Below are positions 9,280 through 17,378 of a DNA stretch of 64,000 bases, piece after piece. Both the position numbers and the translations under genes were made by a program. Source of the DNA: an uncultured Collinsella sp. (GTDB taxonomy: Bacteria > Actinomycetota > Coriobacteriia > Coriobacteriales > Coriobacteriaceae); NCBI GenBank assembly GCA_900544875.1, contig UQWS01000002.1, forward strand, positions 62,001 to 126,000. Reading direction: 5' to 3'. Below the pieces are notes generated by a model that was not told the DNA's origin, searched no databases, and saw only the letters and a list, made by a program, of their open reading frames with translations. The stretch's first letter is position 1, and every line of letters starts with the position of its first letter.

Positions 9280-9326
9280 AGGTGGGGCTTTCTGGCTGGG
9301 TTTGTTTACGTACCAGTGTAGTGAAA

Positions 9327-9350
9327 ACCCTATAACGATTGTAGAGTCAA
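9327..9350 (-). promoter_or_regulatory. MerR-type operator/promoter candidate for the MATE gene
   Basis: On the minus strand, TTGACT (9350-9345) runs into ACTCTACAATCGTTATAGGGT, an imperfect dyad in which ACTCTACAA pairs with TTATAGGGT at 7 of 9 positions. MerR-family activators bind such dyads in long promoter spacers. No merR gene is in the window. Confidence 0.35.
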
Positions 9351-9469
9351 GGTTTGTGTTGGCAGCGGGGCGAAAAAGTCACGCTCGCGTTCATTTCTAA
9401 TTGAATACGGACGTGCGCCCTGTGAGCATGGCGCCTGCACTAGCCTTGCAGAAATCGATTTCGGAACAC

Positions 9470-9497
9470 TTGACACCGCCGCACGGCGCGCCATAAT
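9470..9497 (+). promoter_or_regulatory. Sigma-70-type promoter for the ABC exporter pair
   Basis: TTGACA at 9470-9475 and CATAAT at 9492-9497 with a 16-base spacer, 42 bases before the GTG start at 9539. Confidence 0.55.
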
Positions 9498-9538
9498 ACG
9501 TGGGTTTGCGAACAACGTTTGATGGGGGATGAACCTGT

Positions 9539-11359
9539 GTGCGCAATCTCAAGATTTTGTTTTCCTATCTGGGGGCATACCGCCGCGATGCCATGCTCGG
9601 CGTGCTCTTTGTGACTGCCGAGACGGCGCTCGAGCTGTTTATCCCGGTCATCATGGCAAATATCATCGATGTGGGCGTGCCCGCGGGCGACATCAACTAC
9701 ATGCTGTTGCAGGGCACGTATATGCTGGTGTGTGCCGCATGTTCGCTGGTGCTTGGCTTGGGCTATGCGCGCACGTCCGCCCGCGTCGCCTCGGGGCTGG
9801 GCGCTAACCTGCGCGAGGCCGAGTATCGCAAGATCCAGACGCTCGCTTTTGGCAATCTGGACAACTACGACGCCAGCTCGCTCGTCACGCGCATGACCAC
9901 CGACATCACCGTGATTCAAAACGCTATCGGCAACGGCTTTCGCCCTATGGTGCGCGGCCCCGTGACGCTTATCGTCGGCTTGGTCTATGCGCTGGTGCTG
10001 TCGCGCCCGCTCGCCACTGTATTTGCGATCATCCTGCCGGTGCTGGCGATCGTGCTGGGCGTTATCACCTATCGCGTCAGTCCGCTCTACCGCCAGCTGC
10101 AGACCTCGATGGACCATCTCAACGGTGTGGTGCAGGAAGACCTCACCGCCGTGCGCGCCGTCAAAGCGTACGTGCGCGCCGAGCACGAGGAGGCCAAGTT
10201 CGATGCCGTCAATACCGAGCTTGCGCACACGGCGACGAAGACCTTTGGCAACGCCGTGCTCAACCTGCCGGTGTTTCAGCTGTCGATGTACGTGGCGGCG
10301 CTTTCCATTCTGTGGATCGGCGGGCGCATGATTCTTGCCGGCGAGCTCGGCGTGGGCTCGCTCACGGGCTTTATGAGCTATGTGCTGCTGATCATGAACT
10401 CGCTCATGATGATTTCCAACGTGTTTTTGCTGCTCACCCGCGCACTTGCCAGCGTGGAGCGCATCTCGCGGGTGCTCGACGAGCGTTCGCTTATCCAGGC
10501 GCCCGACGCTGCCACTGCCGTGCACGGGGTGGCCGACGGAAGCATCGAGTTTCGCGACGTGTCGTTTAAGTACCGCGCGGATGCTGCCGAGGATGTGCTC
10601 GAGCATATTGACCTTTGCATTGAGGCGGGCTCCACGGTGGGCGTGCTCGGCGGCACGGGCTCGGGCAAGAGTTCGCTTGTGCAGCTAATCGCGCGCCTGT
10701 ACGACGCCACCGAAGGCGCCGTGCTCGTGGGCGGGCGCGATGTGCGCGATTACGACCTGGCCGCCCTGCGCGACGCCGTGGGTATCGTGCTGCAAAAGAA
10801 CGTACTGTTTACGGGTACCGTGCGCGAGAATCTGCAGTGGGGCGCGCCCGATGCCACCGACGAGGAGCTCCTGCGTGCCTGCCGCGCGGCATGCGTGGAC
10901 GAGTTCCTAGATCGCATCGGCGGCCTTGACGGCTATCTGGGCCAGGGCGGTGCCGGCGTCTCGGGCGGACAAAAACAGCGTCTGTGCATCGCGCGTACGT
11001 TGCTCAAACATCCGCGTGTGCTCATCTTTGACGATTCGACCAGCGCGGTCGATATGGCGACCGACGCCAAGATCCGCGAGCATATCGCTCAGATTCCCAA
11101 CACGACGGTGATTGTCATTGCGCAGCGCATTGCGAGCGTCATGGATGCCGATTGCATTGTGGTGTTGGACGACGGTCGTGTCCACGGCGTGGGCACGCAC
11201 GAGGAACTGCTGGCGGGCGACGCCATTTATCAGGAGATTTACGCCTCGCAGATGGAGTTTGCGGGGGATGCGGGCGTTGCGGACGGCGCAAATGCCCCGT
11301 CTTCCTCTGGTTCCAGCGGATCAATTCAAGCCACGGAAGGAGGCGAGCAACATGCCTAA
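9539..11359 (+). CDS. ABC exporter half-transporter, degenerate-site subunit
   Basis: A 606-residue fusion of a six-helix membrane domain (about 1-330) and a nucleotide-binding domain (about 345-600). Walker A is GGTGSGKSS and the signature is VSGGQKQRL. Walker B is VLIFDDSTSAVD, with Asp where the catalytic Glu normally stands. This is typical of the degenerate subunit in heterodimeric exporters such as TM287/288 or BmrCD. The start is a GTG at 9539 with GGGGG about 10 bases upstream. The 3' end overlaps the next gene by 8 bases, so the two are almost certainly co-translated partners. The substrate is unknown; drug or peptide export is a family-level guess. Confidence 0.92.
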   Translation: MRNLKILFSYLGAYRRDAMLGVLFVTAETALELFIPVIMANIIDVGVPAGDINYMLLQGTYMLVCAACSLVLGLGYARTSARVASGLGANLREAEYRKIQTLAFGNLDNYDASSLVTRMTTDITVIQNAIGNGFRPMVRGPVTLIVGLVYALVLSRPLATVFAIILPVLAIVLGVITYRVSPLYRQLQTSMDHLNGVVQEDLTAVRAVKAYVRAEHEEAKFDAVNTELAHTATKTFGNAVLNLPVFQLSMYVAALSILWIGGRMILAGELGVGSLTGFMSYVLLIMNSLMMISNVFLLLTRALASVERISRVLDERSLIQAPDAATAVHGVADGSIEFRDVSFKYRADAAEDVLEHIDLCIEAGSTVGVLGGTGSGKSSLVQLIARLYDATEGAVLVGGRDVRDYDLAALRDAVGIVLQKNVLFTGTVRENLQWGAPDATDEELLRACRAACVDEFLDRIGGLDGYLGQGGAGVSGGQKQRLCIARTLLKHPRVLIFDDSTSAVDMATDAKIREHIAQIPNTTVIVIAQRIASVMDADCIVVLDDGRVHGVGTHEELLAGDAIYQEIYASQMEFAGDAGVADGANAPSSSGSSGSIQATEGGEQHA

Positions 11360-13250
11360 GACATCCGCTCAGGCCCGTCCCACCAATCTGACGCAGACGC
11401 TTCGCCGCTTGCTCTCCTACATGGGTCACGCCAAGTTCTCGCTGCTCGCGGTGGGCGTGCTCGCCTCCGTCGCCGCCATCGCAAGCCTTGCCGGCACCTA
11501 CATGGTACGTCCCGTCGTCAACGGTTTGGCAACGGGCGGTGAGGAACTGCTTGCCAGGCAGGTCATCTTTACTGCCGCCATCTACGCCGCGGGCGTGCTT
11601 TCGGCTCTGGGCTACTCGCAGATCATGGTGCGCGCGGCCCAGCGCGTGGTGTCCGATATCCGCCGCGACCTGTTTGCCCACATTCAGACGCTGCCGCTCA
11701 GTTATTTCGACGGCACACGCTCGGGCGACATCATGAGCTTCTTTACCAACGACGTCGACACCGTCTCCGAGGCGCTCAACAACAGCTTTGCCAACGTGAT
11801 TCAGGCGAGCATCCAGGTGGTCGGCACCACGGCCATGCTCATCATCCTCAACTGGCAGCTCACGATTATCACGCTCGTGTGCGATGCGGCCATTGTGCTG
11901 TATGCGCGCTACTCGGGCACGCGTTCCAAGCGCTTTTTTGCCGCTCAGCAGGCGTCGCTGGGCGATTTGGACGGATATATCGAAGAGATGGTCTCGGGCC
12001 AAAAGGTCATCAAGGTCTTTAATCACGAACAGGCCAACGTGGCTGGTTTTGACGCGCGCAACCAAGAGCTGCGCCGCACCGGTGGTGCCGCGCAGGCCTA
12101 CGCCAACTCGATGGTGCCCATGACCGTGGTGATCGGCTATGCCAACTACGCCATCGTCGCCGTGGCGGGCGGCATGCTCTGCATCAAGGGGCTCGCCGAC
12201 GTGGGCGCGCTTGCAAGTTACCTGGTCTTTGTACGCCAGGCCGCCATGCCCATCAACCAGTTTACGCAGCTGGGCAACTTTTTGCTCAACGCGCTGGCCG
12301 GTGCCGAGCGCCTGTTTGCCGCCATGGATCTTGAGCCCGAGGTGGACGAGGGCTGCGTGGAGCTGGTGCAGACGGGCGGCGCCGCGTGGGCATGGAAGAT
12401 TCCCGAGGGCCAGGGCGTGGGCGCGTACGGGCACCTGCATGATGTGGCTGCCGTTGATGAGTCGGGCCGTGCGGTGGCTGCCGACGGCACCGAGCTCACG
12501 TGCGGCTTGGTCCCACTTGCCGGCGACGTGCGCTTCCATGCCGTGGACTTTTCCTACGTGCCAGGCACCCGTGTGCTCACGGATCTCAACCTGTTTGCCA
12601 AGCCGGGGCAAAAGATCGCGTTTGTGGGCTCCACAGGCGCCGGTAAGACGACCATCACCAACCTCATCAACCGCTTCTACGAGGTCGATGACGGCGAGAT
12701 CACGTACGACGGCATCGACGTCAAGCACATTGCCAAGGCCAGCCTGCGCGGGTCGCTCGGCATTGTGCTGCAGGACACGCACCTGTTTAGCGGCACCATC
12801 GCACAGAACATCCGCTTTGGCAAGCTCGACGCGACCGACGAGGAAGTGCGCGCCGCTGCCGAGGCGGCCTGCGCCGACTCGTTTATTCGCCGCCTGCCTA
12901 GAGGCTACGACACGCCGGTCACGGCCGACGGCGCCAACCTGTCGCAGGGCCAGCGCCAGCTGCTCGCCATCGCGCGCGTGGCCGTCGCTGACCCGCCGGT
13001 GCTCATCCTGGACGAGGCCACTTCGAGCATCGACACGCGCACCGAAAAGCTCATCGAGCGCGGTATGGACCGCATCATGCGCGGACGCACCACGTTTATG
13101 ATCGCGCACCGCCTGTCCACCGTCCGCGACGCCGATGCCATCATGGTCCTCGAACACGGCCGCATCATCGAGCGCGGCGCGCACGAAGAACTGCTCGCCC
13201 AGCACGGCGAGTACTGGCAGCTGGCGCATGGCTTAAAAGAGTTGGATTAA
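11352..13250 (+). CDS. ABC exporter half-transporter, catalytic subunit
   Basis: A 632-residue partner of the preceding subunit. It has a membrane domain, then an insert of about 50 residues of low conservation (AWAWKIPEGQGVGAYGHLHD), then the nucleotide-binding domain. Walker A is GSTGAGKTT, the signature is LSQGQRQLL and Walker B is ILDEATSSID with the catalytic Glu intact. The heterodimer is thus expected to have one competent and one degenerate ATP site. The start at 11352 follows AAGGAGGCGAG; an upstream extension in the same frame only overlaps the neighbour. Confidence 0.92.
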   Translation: MPKTSAQARPTNLTQTLRRLLSYMGHAKFSLLAVGVLASVAAIASLAGTYMVRPVVNGLATGGEELLARQVIFTAAIYAAGVLSALGYSQIMVRAAQRVVSDIRRDLFAHIQTLPLSYFDGTRSGDIMSFFTNDVDTVSEALNNSFANVIQASIQVVGTTAMLIILNWQLTIITLVCDAAIVLYARYSGTRSKRFFAAQQASLGDLDGYIEEMVSGQKVIKVFNHEQANVAGFDARNQELRRTGGAAQAYANSMVPMTVVIGYANYAIVAVAGGMLCIKGLADVGALASYLVFVRQAAMPINQFTQLGNFLLNALAGAERLFAAMDLEPEVDEGCVELVQTGGAAWAWKIPEGQGVGAYGHLHDVAAVDESGRAVAADGTELTCGLVPLAGDVRFHAVDFSYVPGTRVLTDLNLFAKPGQKIAFVGSTGAGKTTITNLINRFYEVDDGEITYDGIDVKHIAKASLRGSLGIVLQDTHLFSGTIAQNIRFGKLDATDEEVRAAAEAACADSFIRRLPRGYDTPVTADGANLSQGQRQLLAIARVAVADPPVLILDEATSSIDTRTEKLIERGMDRIMRGRTTFMIAHRLSTVRDADAIMVLEHGRIIERGAHEELLAQHGEYWQLAHGLKELD

Positions 13251-13298
13251 CCCGTTCGAGCACGATGCTTTGACCCTTCATGCCGCTCACCTCGTCTC

Positions 13299-13363
13299 AA
13301 ACCATCACAACATTCGACGTTTTTTGCCAAAATTGGGAAAAGCATCGAATGTTGTGATGGTTT
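13299..13363. repeat. Palindromic intergenic repeat, family A, copy 1
   Basis: Perfect 19-base arms at 13299-13317 and 13345-13363 (AAACCATCACAACATTCGA and its complement). The loop is itself near-symmetric (TTTGCCAAAATTGGGAAA). Other copies are at 14543 and 18662. TTTTT follows, so it can also act as a terminator. Confidence 0.9.
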
Positions 13364-13464
13364 TTCTACCACTCGATCGGGTGGAATCGCTTTCTTGCGC
13401 ACGAAGGTGTGCGGACCCGGGGGCAGGGGAATAAGGTTGGTTATCCGACTCCATTGGAGGGCTC

Positions 13465-14502
13465 ATGGACCTGCCGATTGTCCTGTCCCATAAGACTGCC
13501 TGGCTGTACCACAACGTGGCGCGCCCGTCCGAGCCGCTCTCGCGAGCAAGCAGCCTATACGATGAGGACTCGCTTGCTAACGAGGCGGAGCCGACTGCGG
13601 GCCTGTCCAAATTGGGACTCGATGTCAAGGGGCTGAGGGCTTCAGCGGCAGTTGGGATCGTTACCGACTATCTGGTTTCGCTTGGTATTCCACGAGAAGA
13701 GCTCGGTCATATCGACACGCTCGTCAACTTCGATTTTGAGCGCTCGACGCCGGCTGGATTTAGGTGCCACGTGTTTGGGGCGCCGGTACCTCCAGACCAT
13801 CTTCTTGAGGTGGCAGAGGGCCTTCTAGTGGTTGATGAGGTCATGTGCTTTGTCCAAGCGGGTTCGTGGATGAGCGAGCCCGAGCAGCTGGAATATGGGT
13901 ATGAAATCTGCGCCCGATACCATTTGAATCATCTGTCGACAGACGATTATATCGAGATGGGGCAGAGGTATACCGTTGCCGACTTGATTGCTTATTGCGA
14001 TGAGAATCGATCTCGTCAGGGGGCCATACGCGCGGCCGCCGTGCTCAAACGCGTGCACGATGGCGCGCGATCGCCCATGGAGACGGCCACCGCAATCATG
14101 GTCGTAGCAAAACGTTCCCAGGGAGGGCTGGGATACGCCAAGATCGAGCTCAACCATCGGGTCGATGTTCCCAGCGAGTTCAAGTATCTCGCTAAGGCCG
14201 GGTATTTCGAGATTGACGTATATGCGCCTGCGAGCGGTACGGGAATTGAATACAACGGTTCGGACCATCTTGATAAACAGCGCAGCGCGTCGGATGCGGA
14301 GCGTATGACCGTGCTGAGCGCGCTGGGCTTTAGGATGATCGTCCTCACCGGGACTCAGTTTGCCCACCAGCTGCAATTGCACCGGGCGGTGAACGCCATC
14401 GCACTCGCTATGGGTCTCACGTGCGACCGAAGCGAAGCGTTCCAGAAACGTCAAAACGACCTGCGAGAATTCGTGATTCGACACTGGGGTGGTGGCCTTT
14501 AG
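13465..14502 (+). CDS. DUF559/AbiEi-like putative nuclease-fold protein
   Basis: A 345-residue protein without a confident family. The opening LPIVLSHKTAWLYH resembles the start of AbiEi-type antitoxins and related Coriobacteria proteins. The C-terminal part has YFEIDVYAPASGTGIEYNG, then a segment with DAERMTVLSALGFRMIVLT. The order Asp, Glu-x-Asn, then an alternating Arg/Leu helix fits the PD-(D/E)XK-like DUF559/Vsr fold, although the usual Lys or Asp after the Glu is Asn. TTGGAGG at 13454-13460 supports the ATG at 13465. It is bracketed by two copies of palindrome family A and has no obvious toxin partner next to it. Function unknown. Confidence 0.6.
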   Translation: MDLPIVLSHKTAWLYHNVARPSEPLSRASSLYDEDSLANEAEPTAGLSKLGLDVKGLRASAAVGIVTDYLVSLGIPREELGHIDTLVNFDFERSTPAGFRCHVFGAPVPPDHLLEVAEGLLVVDEVMCFVQAGSWMSEPEQLEYGYEICARYHLNHLSTDDYIEMGQRYTVADLIAYCDENRSRQGAIRAAAVLKRVHDGARSPMETATAIMVVAKRSQGGLGYAKIELNHRVDVPSEFKYLAKAGYFEIDVYAPASGTGIEYNGSDHLDKQRSASDAERMTVLSALGFRMIVLTGTQFAHQLQLHRAVNAIALAMGLTCDRSEAFQKRQNDLREFVIRHWGGGL

Positions 14503-14542
14503 GGGCGTTCTGGCCCTTCTACGGGGTGCTGTGGGCAGGCAG

Positions 14543-14603
14543 ACCATCACAACATTCGACGTTTTTCGCCAAAATCGGAAAAAGCATCGAATGTTGTGAT
14601 GGT
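14543..14603. repeat. Palindromic intergenic repeat, family A, copy 2
   Basis: Arms at 14543-14559 and 14587-14603 (ACCATCACAACATTCGA and its complement), with loop GTTTTTCGCCAAAATCGG. Same family and orientation as the copy at 13299. Confidence 0.9.
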
Positions 14604-14736
14604 TTGTATGCTGAGGATGGGCTTGGAAAGTCCGTTTTGCTCGAAGCGACCTGTCCTGTCGTACGGGTGTCGGCATGATTCTCTCGTGCGGTATTATGTT
14701 TTCCGAAGAATAAAACGCCGCGTGAGGGGAGGCTGC

Positions 14737-15792
14737 GTGGACGGGCACGTGCAACATGACGGCTTTGGTCGCGATATCAACTACCTGCGCATTGCCGTTA
14801 CCGACAAGTGCAATTTCCGCTGCATTTACTGCATGCCGGCCGATGGCGTGGCGCCCCGCGCGCACGACGAGCTGCTCAGCGCCGAGGAAATCGCCCGCTT
14901 TGTGCGCCTGGTGGCGGGGGAGGGAATTCGCCGCGTACGCCTGACGGGTGGCGAGCCGCTGGTCAGCCGCCGTATTATCCCGCTCATTCGCGACATCCGC
15001 GCGATTCCGCAGATCGAGGACATCTCGCTTACCACCAACGGCGCCCTGCTGCCCAAGCTGGCGCCGCAGCTCAAAGACGCGGGGCTTAATCGCGTCAACA
15101 TCTCGCTCGACACGCTCGACCCTACGCTCTTTGGAAAGATCACGCACCTGGGCCGGCTCGAACAGACCATGGCCGGCATCGACGCGGCGCTGGCTTGGGG
15201 CTTTGAGCCCGTTAAGGTCAACTGCGTTGTGGTGCGTCGGCTCAACCAGGATGTGGCGGCCCTCGCGCGGCTCACGCTCGACCGTCCCATCCACCTGCGC
15301 TTTATCGAATACATGCCCATCGGCGACGAGCGCACGAGTTCGCATTGTGCCGTGGATCCGCATGCGCCCGCGCTCAATCCCGAGTTGTGGGACGCGAGCG
15401 ATACCGTGCCGAGCGACGAGCTGCGGGCGCGCATCAATGCCGGGGCCGCCGCAGTGGGTCTGGGCGAGCTCGAGCCGCTCGACATCGACGATGCTCCTGC
15501 CGGCGCGGGCCCTGCGCGCTATTGGCACTTTCCGGGCGCGGCGGGAACGGTCGGCTTTATTAGCGCCATGTCCAACCATTTTTGTGCGAATTGCAACCGT
15601 TTGCGCCTGACGGCCGATGGCAACGTGCGTCCGTGCCTGTTCAGCGATGCCGAGTATTCGGTGCGTGAGGCGCTGCGCCGTGGTGATGATATGCAGGTAC
15701 TTTCGATTTGGCGCGATGCCGTGGCCCACAAACCGCAGGAACACGCGATAATTGAGGGCACGCAACGATTTATGTCCCAAATCGGAGGATGA
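14737..15792 (+). CDS. moaA: GTP 3',8-cyclase (molybdenum cofactor)
   Basis: A 351-residue radical SAM enzyme for the first step of molybdenum cofactor synthesis. The SAM cluster motif CNFRCIYC gives Cys25, Cys29 and Cys32. The second, C-terminal cluster motif is HFCANCNRLRL ... VRPC, which binds GTP. A GTG start at 14737 is chosen because GAGGGGAGG (14724-14732) precedes it; a longer reading frame upstream lacks homology. moaC-mobB starts four bases after the stop codon, so the two form an operon. Confidence 0.93.
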   Translation: MDGHVQHDGFGRDINYLRIAVTDKCNFRCIYCMPADGVAPRAHDELLSAEEIARFVRLVAGEGIRRVRLTGGEPLVSRRIIPLIRDIRAIPQIEDISLTTNGALLPKLAPQLKDAGLNRVNISLDTLDPTLFGKITHLGRLEQTMAGIDAALAWGFEPVKVNCVVVRRLNQDVAALARLTLDRPIHLRFIEYMPIGDERTSSHCAVDPHAPALNPELWDASDTVPSDELRARINAGAAAVGLGELEPLDIDDAPAGAGPARYWHFPGAAGTVGFISAMSNHFCANCNRLRLTADGNVRPCLFSDAEYSVREALRRGDDMQVLSIWRDAVAHKPQEHAIIEGTQRFMSQIGG

Positions 15793-15796
15793 TCAT

Positions 15797-17092
15797 ATGG
15801 CCAAGAGCAGGTACGCCGATGCCACCAAGGCCGCTCGCAGGGCCGCGATGTCTGCCCATAAAGTCACGGCTGCGGCCGGCGATGCCGCCACGACCGCGCA
15901 GTCGTCCGCCAGTGCTGTCGCCGAGCCCGCCCGTGACGCCCGCCGCGACGAGCTGACGCACGTGGACGCCAAGGGCGAGGTACGCATGGTCGACGTGTCC
16001 GACAAGGCCGAGACCCATCGCATTGCCATCGCCGAGGGCACCATCCTCATGCATCCCGAGACGCAGGCCATGGTGCTGCAGGACCGCGCAAAAAAAGGCG
16101 ATGTGCTTGCCTGCGCGCGTGTGGCGGGCATCATGGCCATCAAGCGCACGAGCGACATCATCCCCATGTGCCATCCGTTGCTCATTACCAAGAGCAAGTG
16201 CGACATTGCGCCCATCGCTCCAGCGGGGACGCCGGCCGAGGACGTGCCCGAGGGCTGGGCGCCGGCGCGCGCGGACGGGCAGGTTGGCTTTCACGTGCTG
16301 GTTACGGCGGGCGTGACGGGCAAGACGGGTATCGAGATGGAGGCCCTGACCGGCGCGAGTGCCGCGTGCCTTACGATCTACGACATGTGCAAGGCCGTCG
16401 ATCGCGGCATGGAGATCGTCGACGTGCGCCTGCTGCACAAGGAGGGCGGCCGCTCGGGCGTATGGGACCGCGCAGAGCGTCAGGCCGCTGCTGTTGAGGC
16501 CGTGGGAGCCGCGGGCGACGCACCCGCGAGCGCACCTGCCGCCGTCGCGCCCGCAGTTCCGGCACCGGCCGTCCCCGCGATCGCGTTTATCGGCTACCAA
16601 AACTCGGGCAAGACCACGCTCGTCGAGAAGGTTATCGCCGAGCTCACCCGCCGCGGCCTGCGCGTGGGTTCGCTCAAGCATCATGGGCATCACGGCTTTG
16701 ATATCGACGTGCCCGCTAAGGATACGTGGCGCCATCACCAGGCCGGATCCAAGCACGTGGGCCTCATCTGCGCCACGCGCTGGGCGGAGTACGCCGACAC
16801 GCGCGAGGAGGACGAGATGCCCGCGCGCGAGCTGCTGTCGCGCTACAACGATGTCGACGTGGTGATCATTGAGGGCTACAAGACCGAGGGCTTCGACAAC
16901 ATCGTCGTCGCGCGCTCCGGTGTCGACCGTCTGCGCGGCAAGAGTTCGCTCGACCTGGTCGACGGTCACACGCTGGCCCTTGCCTGCAACGAGGCACTGG
17001 CGCGTCAGGCCTTCGACGCCGGCTTTGCGACCCGAGCCATCAACATCAACGACGCCCGAGCCATCTGCGATCTGATCCAAGACCACCTTTAA
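15797..17092 (+). CDS. MoaC-MobB fusion protein
   Basis: A 431-residue protein joining two molybdenum cofactor activities. An Ala-rich leader of about 55 residues comes first. Residues about 60-235 are MoaC (cyclic pyranopterin monophosphate synthase): VDVSDKAETHRIAIAEG, RVAGIMAIKRTSDIIPMCHPL, GIEMEALTGASAACLTIYDM and LLHKEGGRSG. An Ala/Pro linker leads to MobB (about 262-431), a GTPase-like partner of guanylyl transfer, with Walker A GYQNSGKTTLVEKV, SLKHHGHHGFDIDVPAKDTW and VVIIEGYK. These are usually separate proteins. The ATG at 15797 has ATCGGAGGAT upstream. Other moa, moe and mob genes are not in the window. Confidence 0.93.
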   Translation: MAKSRYADATKAARRAAMSAHKVTAAAGDAATTAQSSASAVAEPARDARRDELTHVDAKGEVRMVDVSDKAETHRIAIAEGTILMHPETQAMVLQDRAKKGDVLACARVAGIMAIKRTSDIIPMCHPLLITKSKCDIAPIAPAGTPAEDVPEGWAPARADGQVGFHVLVTAGVTGKTGIEMEALTGASAACLTIYDMCKAVDRGMEIVDVRLLHKEGGRSGVWDRAERQAAAVEAVGAAGDAPASAPAAVAPAVPAPAVPAIAFIGYQNSGKTTLVEKVIAELTRRGLRVGSLKHHGHHGFDIDVPAKDTWRHHQAGSKHVGLICATRWAEYADTREEDEMPARELLSRYNDVDVVIIEGYKTEGFDNIVVARSGVDRLRGKSSLDLVDGHTLALACNEALARQAFDAGFATRAININDARAICDLIQDHL

Positions 17093-17118
17093 GGCTTGAC
17101 GCTGCGCTGTCATAACGT

Positions 17119-17145
17119 GCCAAAAGGGGACAGGTTTATTTTGGC
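17119..17145. repeat. REP-like hairpin with a GGGGACAGG loop
   Basis: TGCCAAAA pairs with TTTTGGCA around a loop beginning GGGGACAGG. It lies 26 bases after the moaC-mobB stop codon and may end that transcript. The loop recalls sequences mobilised by REP-associated (Y1/RAYT) transposases. Confidence 0.6.
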
Positions 17146-17171
17146 AGGTTTTATCTGGGCAGACGTCACTT

Positions 17172-17210
17172 CCACCACAAAGGGGCCAGGCACCTTTGTG
17201 GTGGTTTTTG
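17172..17210 (+). repeat. Palindromic repeat family B, copy 1 (terminator-like)
   Basis: CCACCACAAAGG at 17172-17183 pairs with CCTTTGTGGTGG at 17193-17204, followed by TTTTTG. A near-identical 40-base copy lies at 18743, a third at 61080. Confidence 0.9.
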
Positions 17211-17378
17211 CTTTGGTAGATGTGTGGGACATGCCTTACAATCTACCAGGTAGTTCATGACGGGCAAAAAACGGAGAGAAGGGGCTTGATGCGTCCTTAA
17301 TGTTTCATGCGGATAGATTGATTTGACAGACGGTGGCGAATGCCCGCCGTCCGCATTCGTATGAAACAAGGAGTCTCC

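Noticed and set aside
11139..13229. 696-codon minus-strand frame opposite the ABC exporter gene
   Set aside because: His- and Ala-rich translation typical of reverse frames in high-GC DNA, without any domain.
13465..14502. AbiE abortive infection system
   Set aside because: Only the start resembles AbiEi; no AbiEii nucleotidyltransferase gene is next to it.
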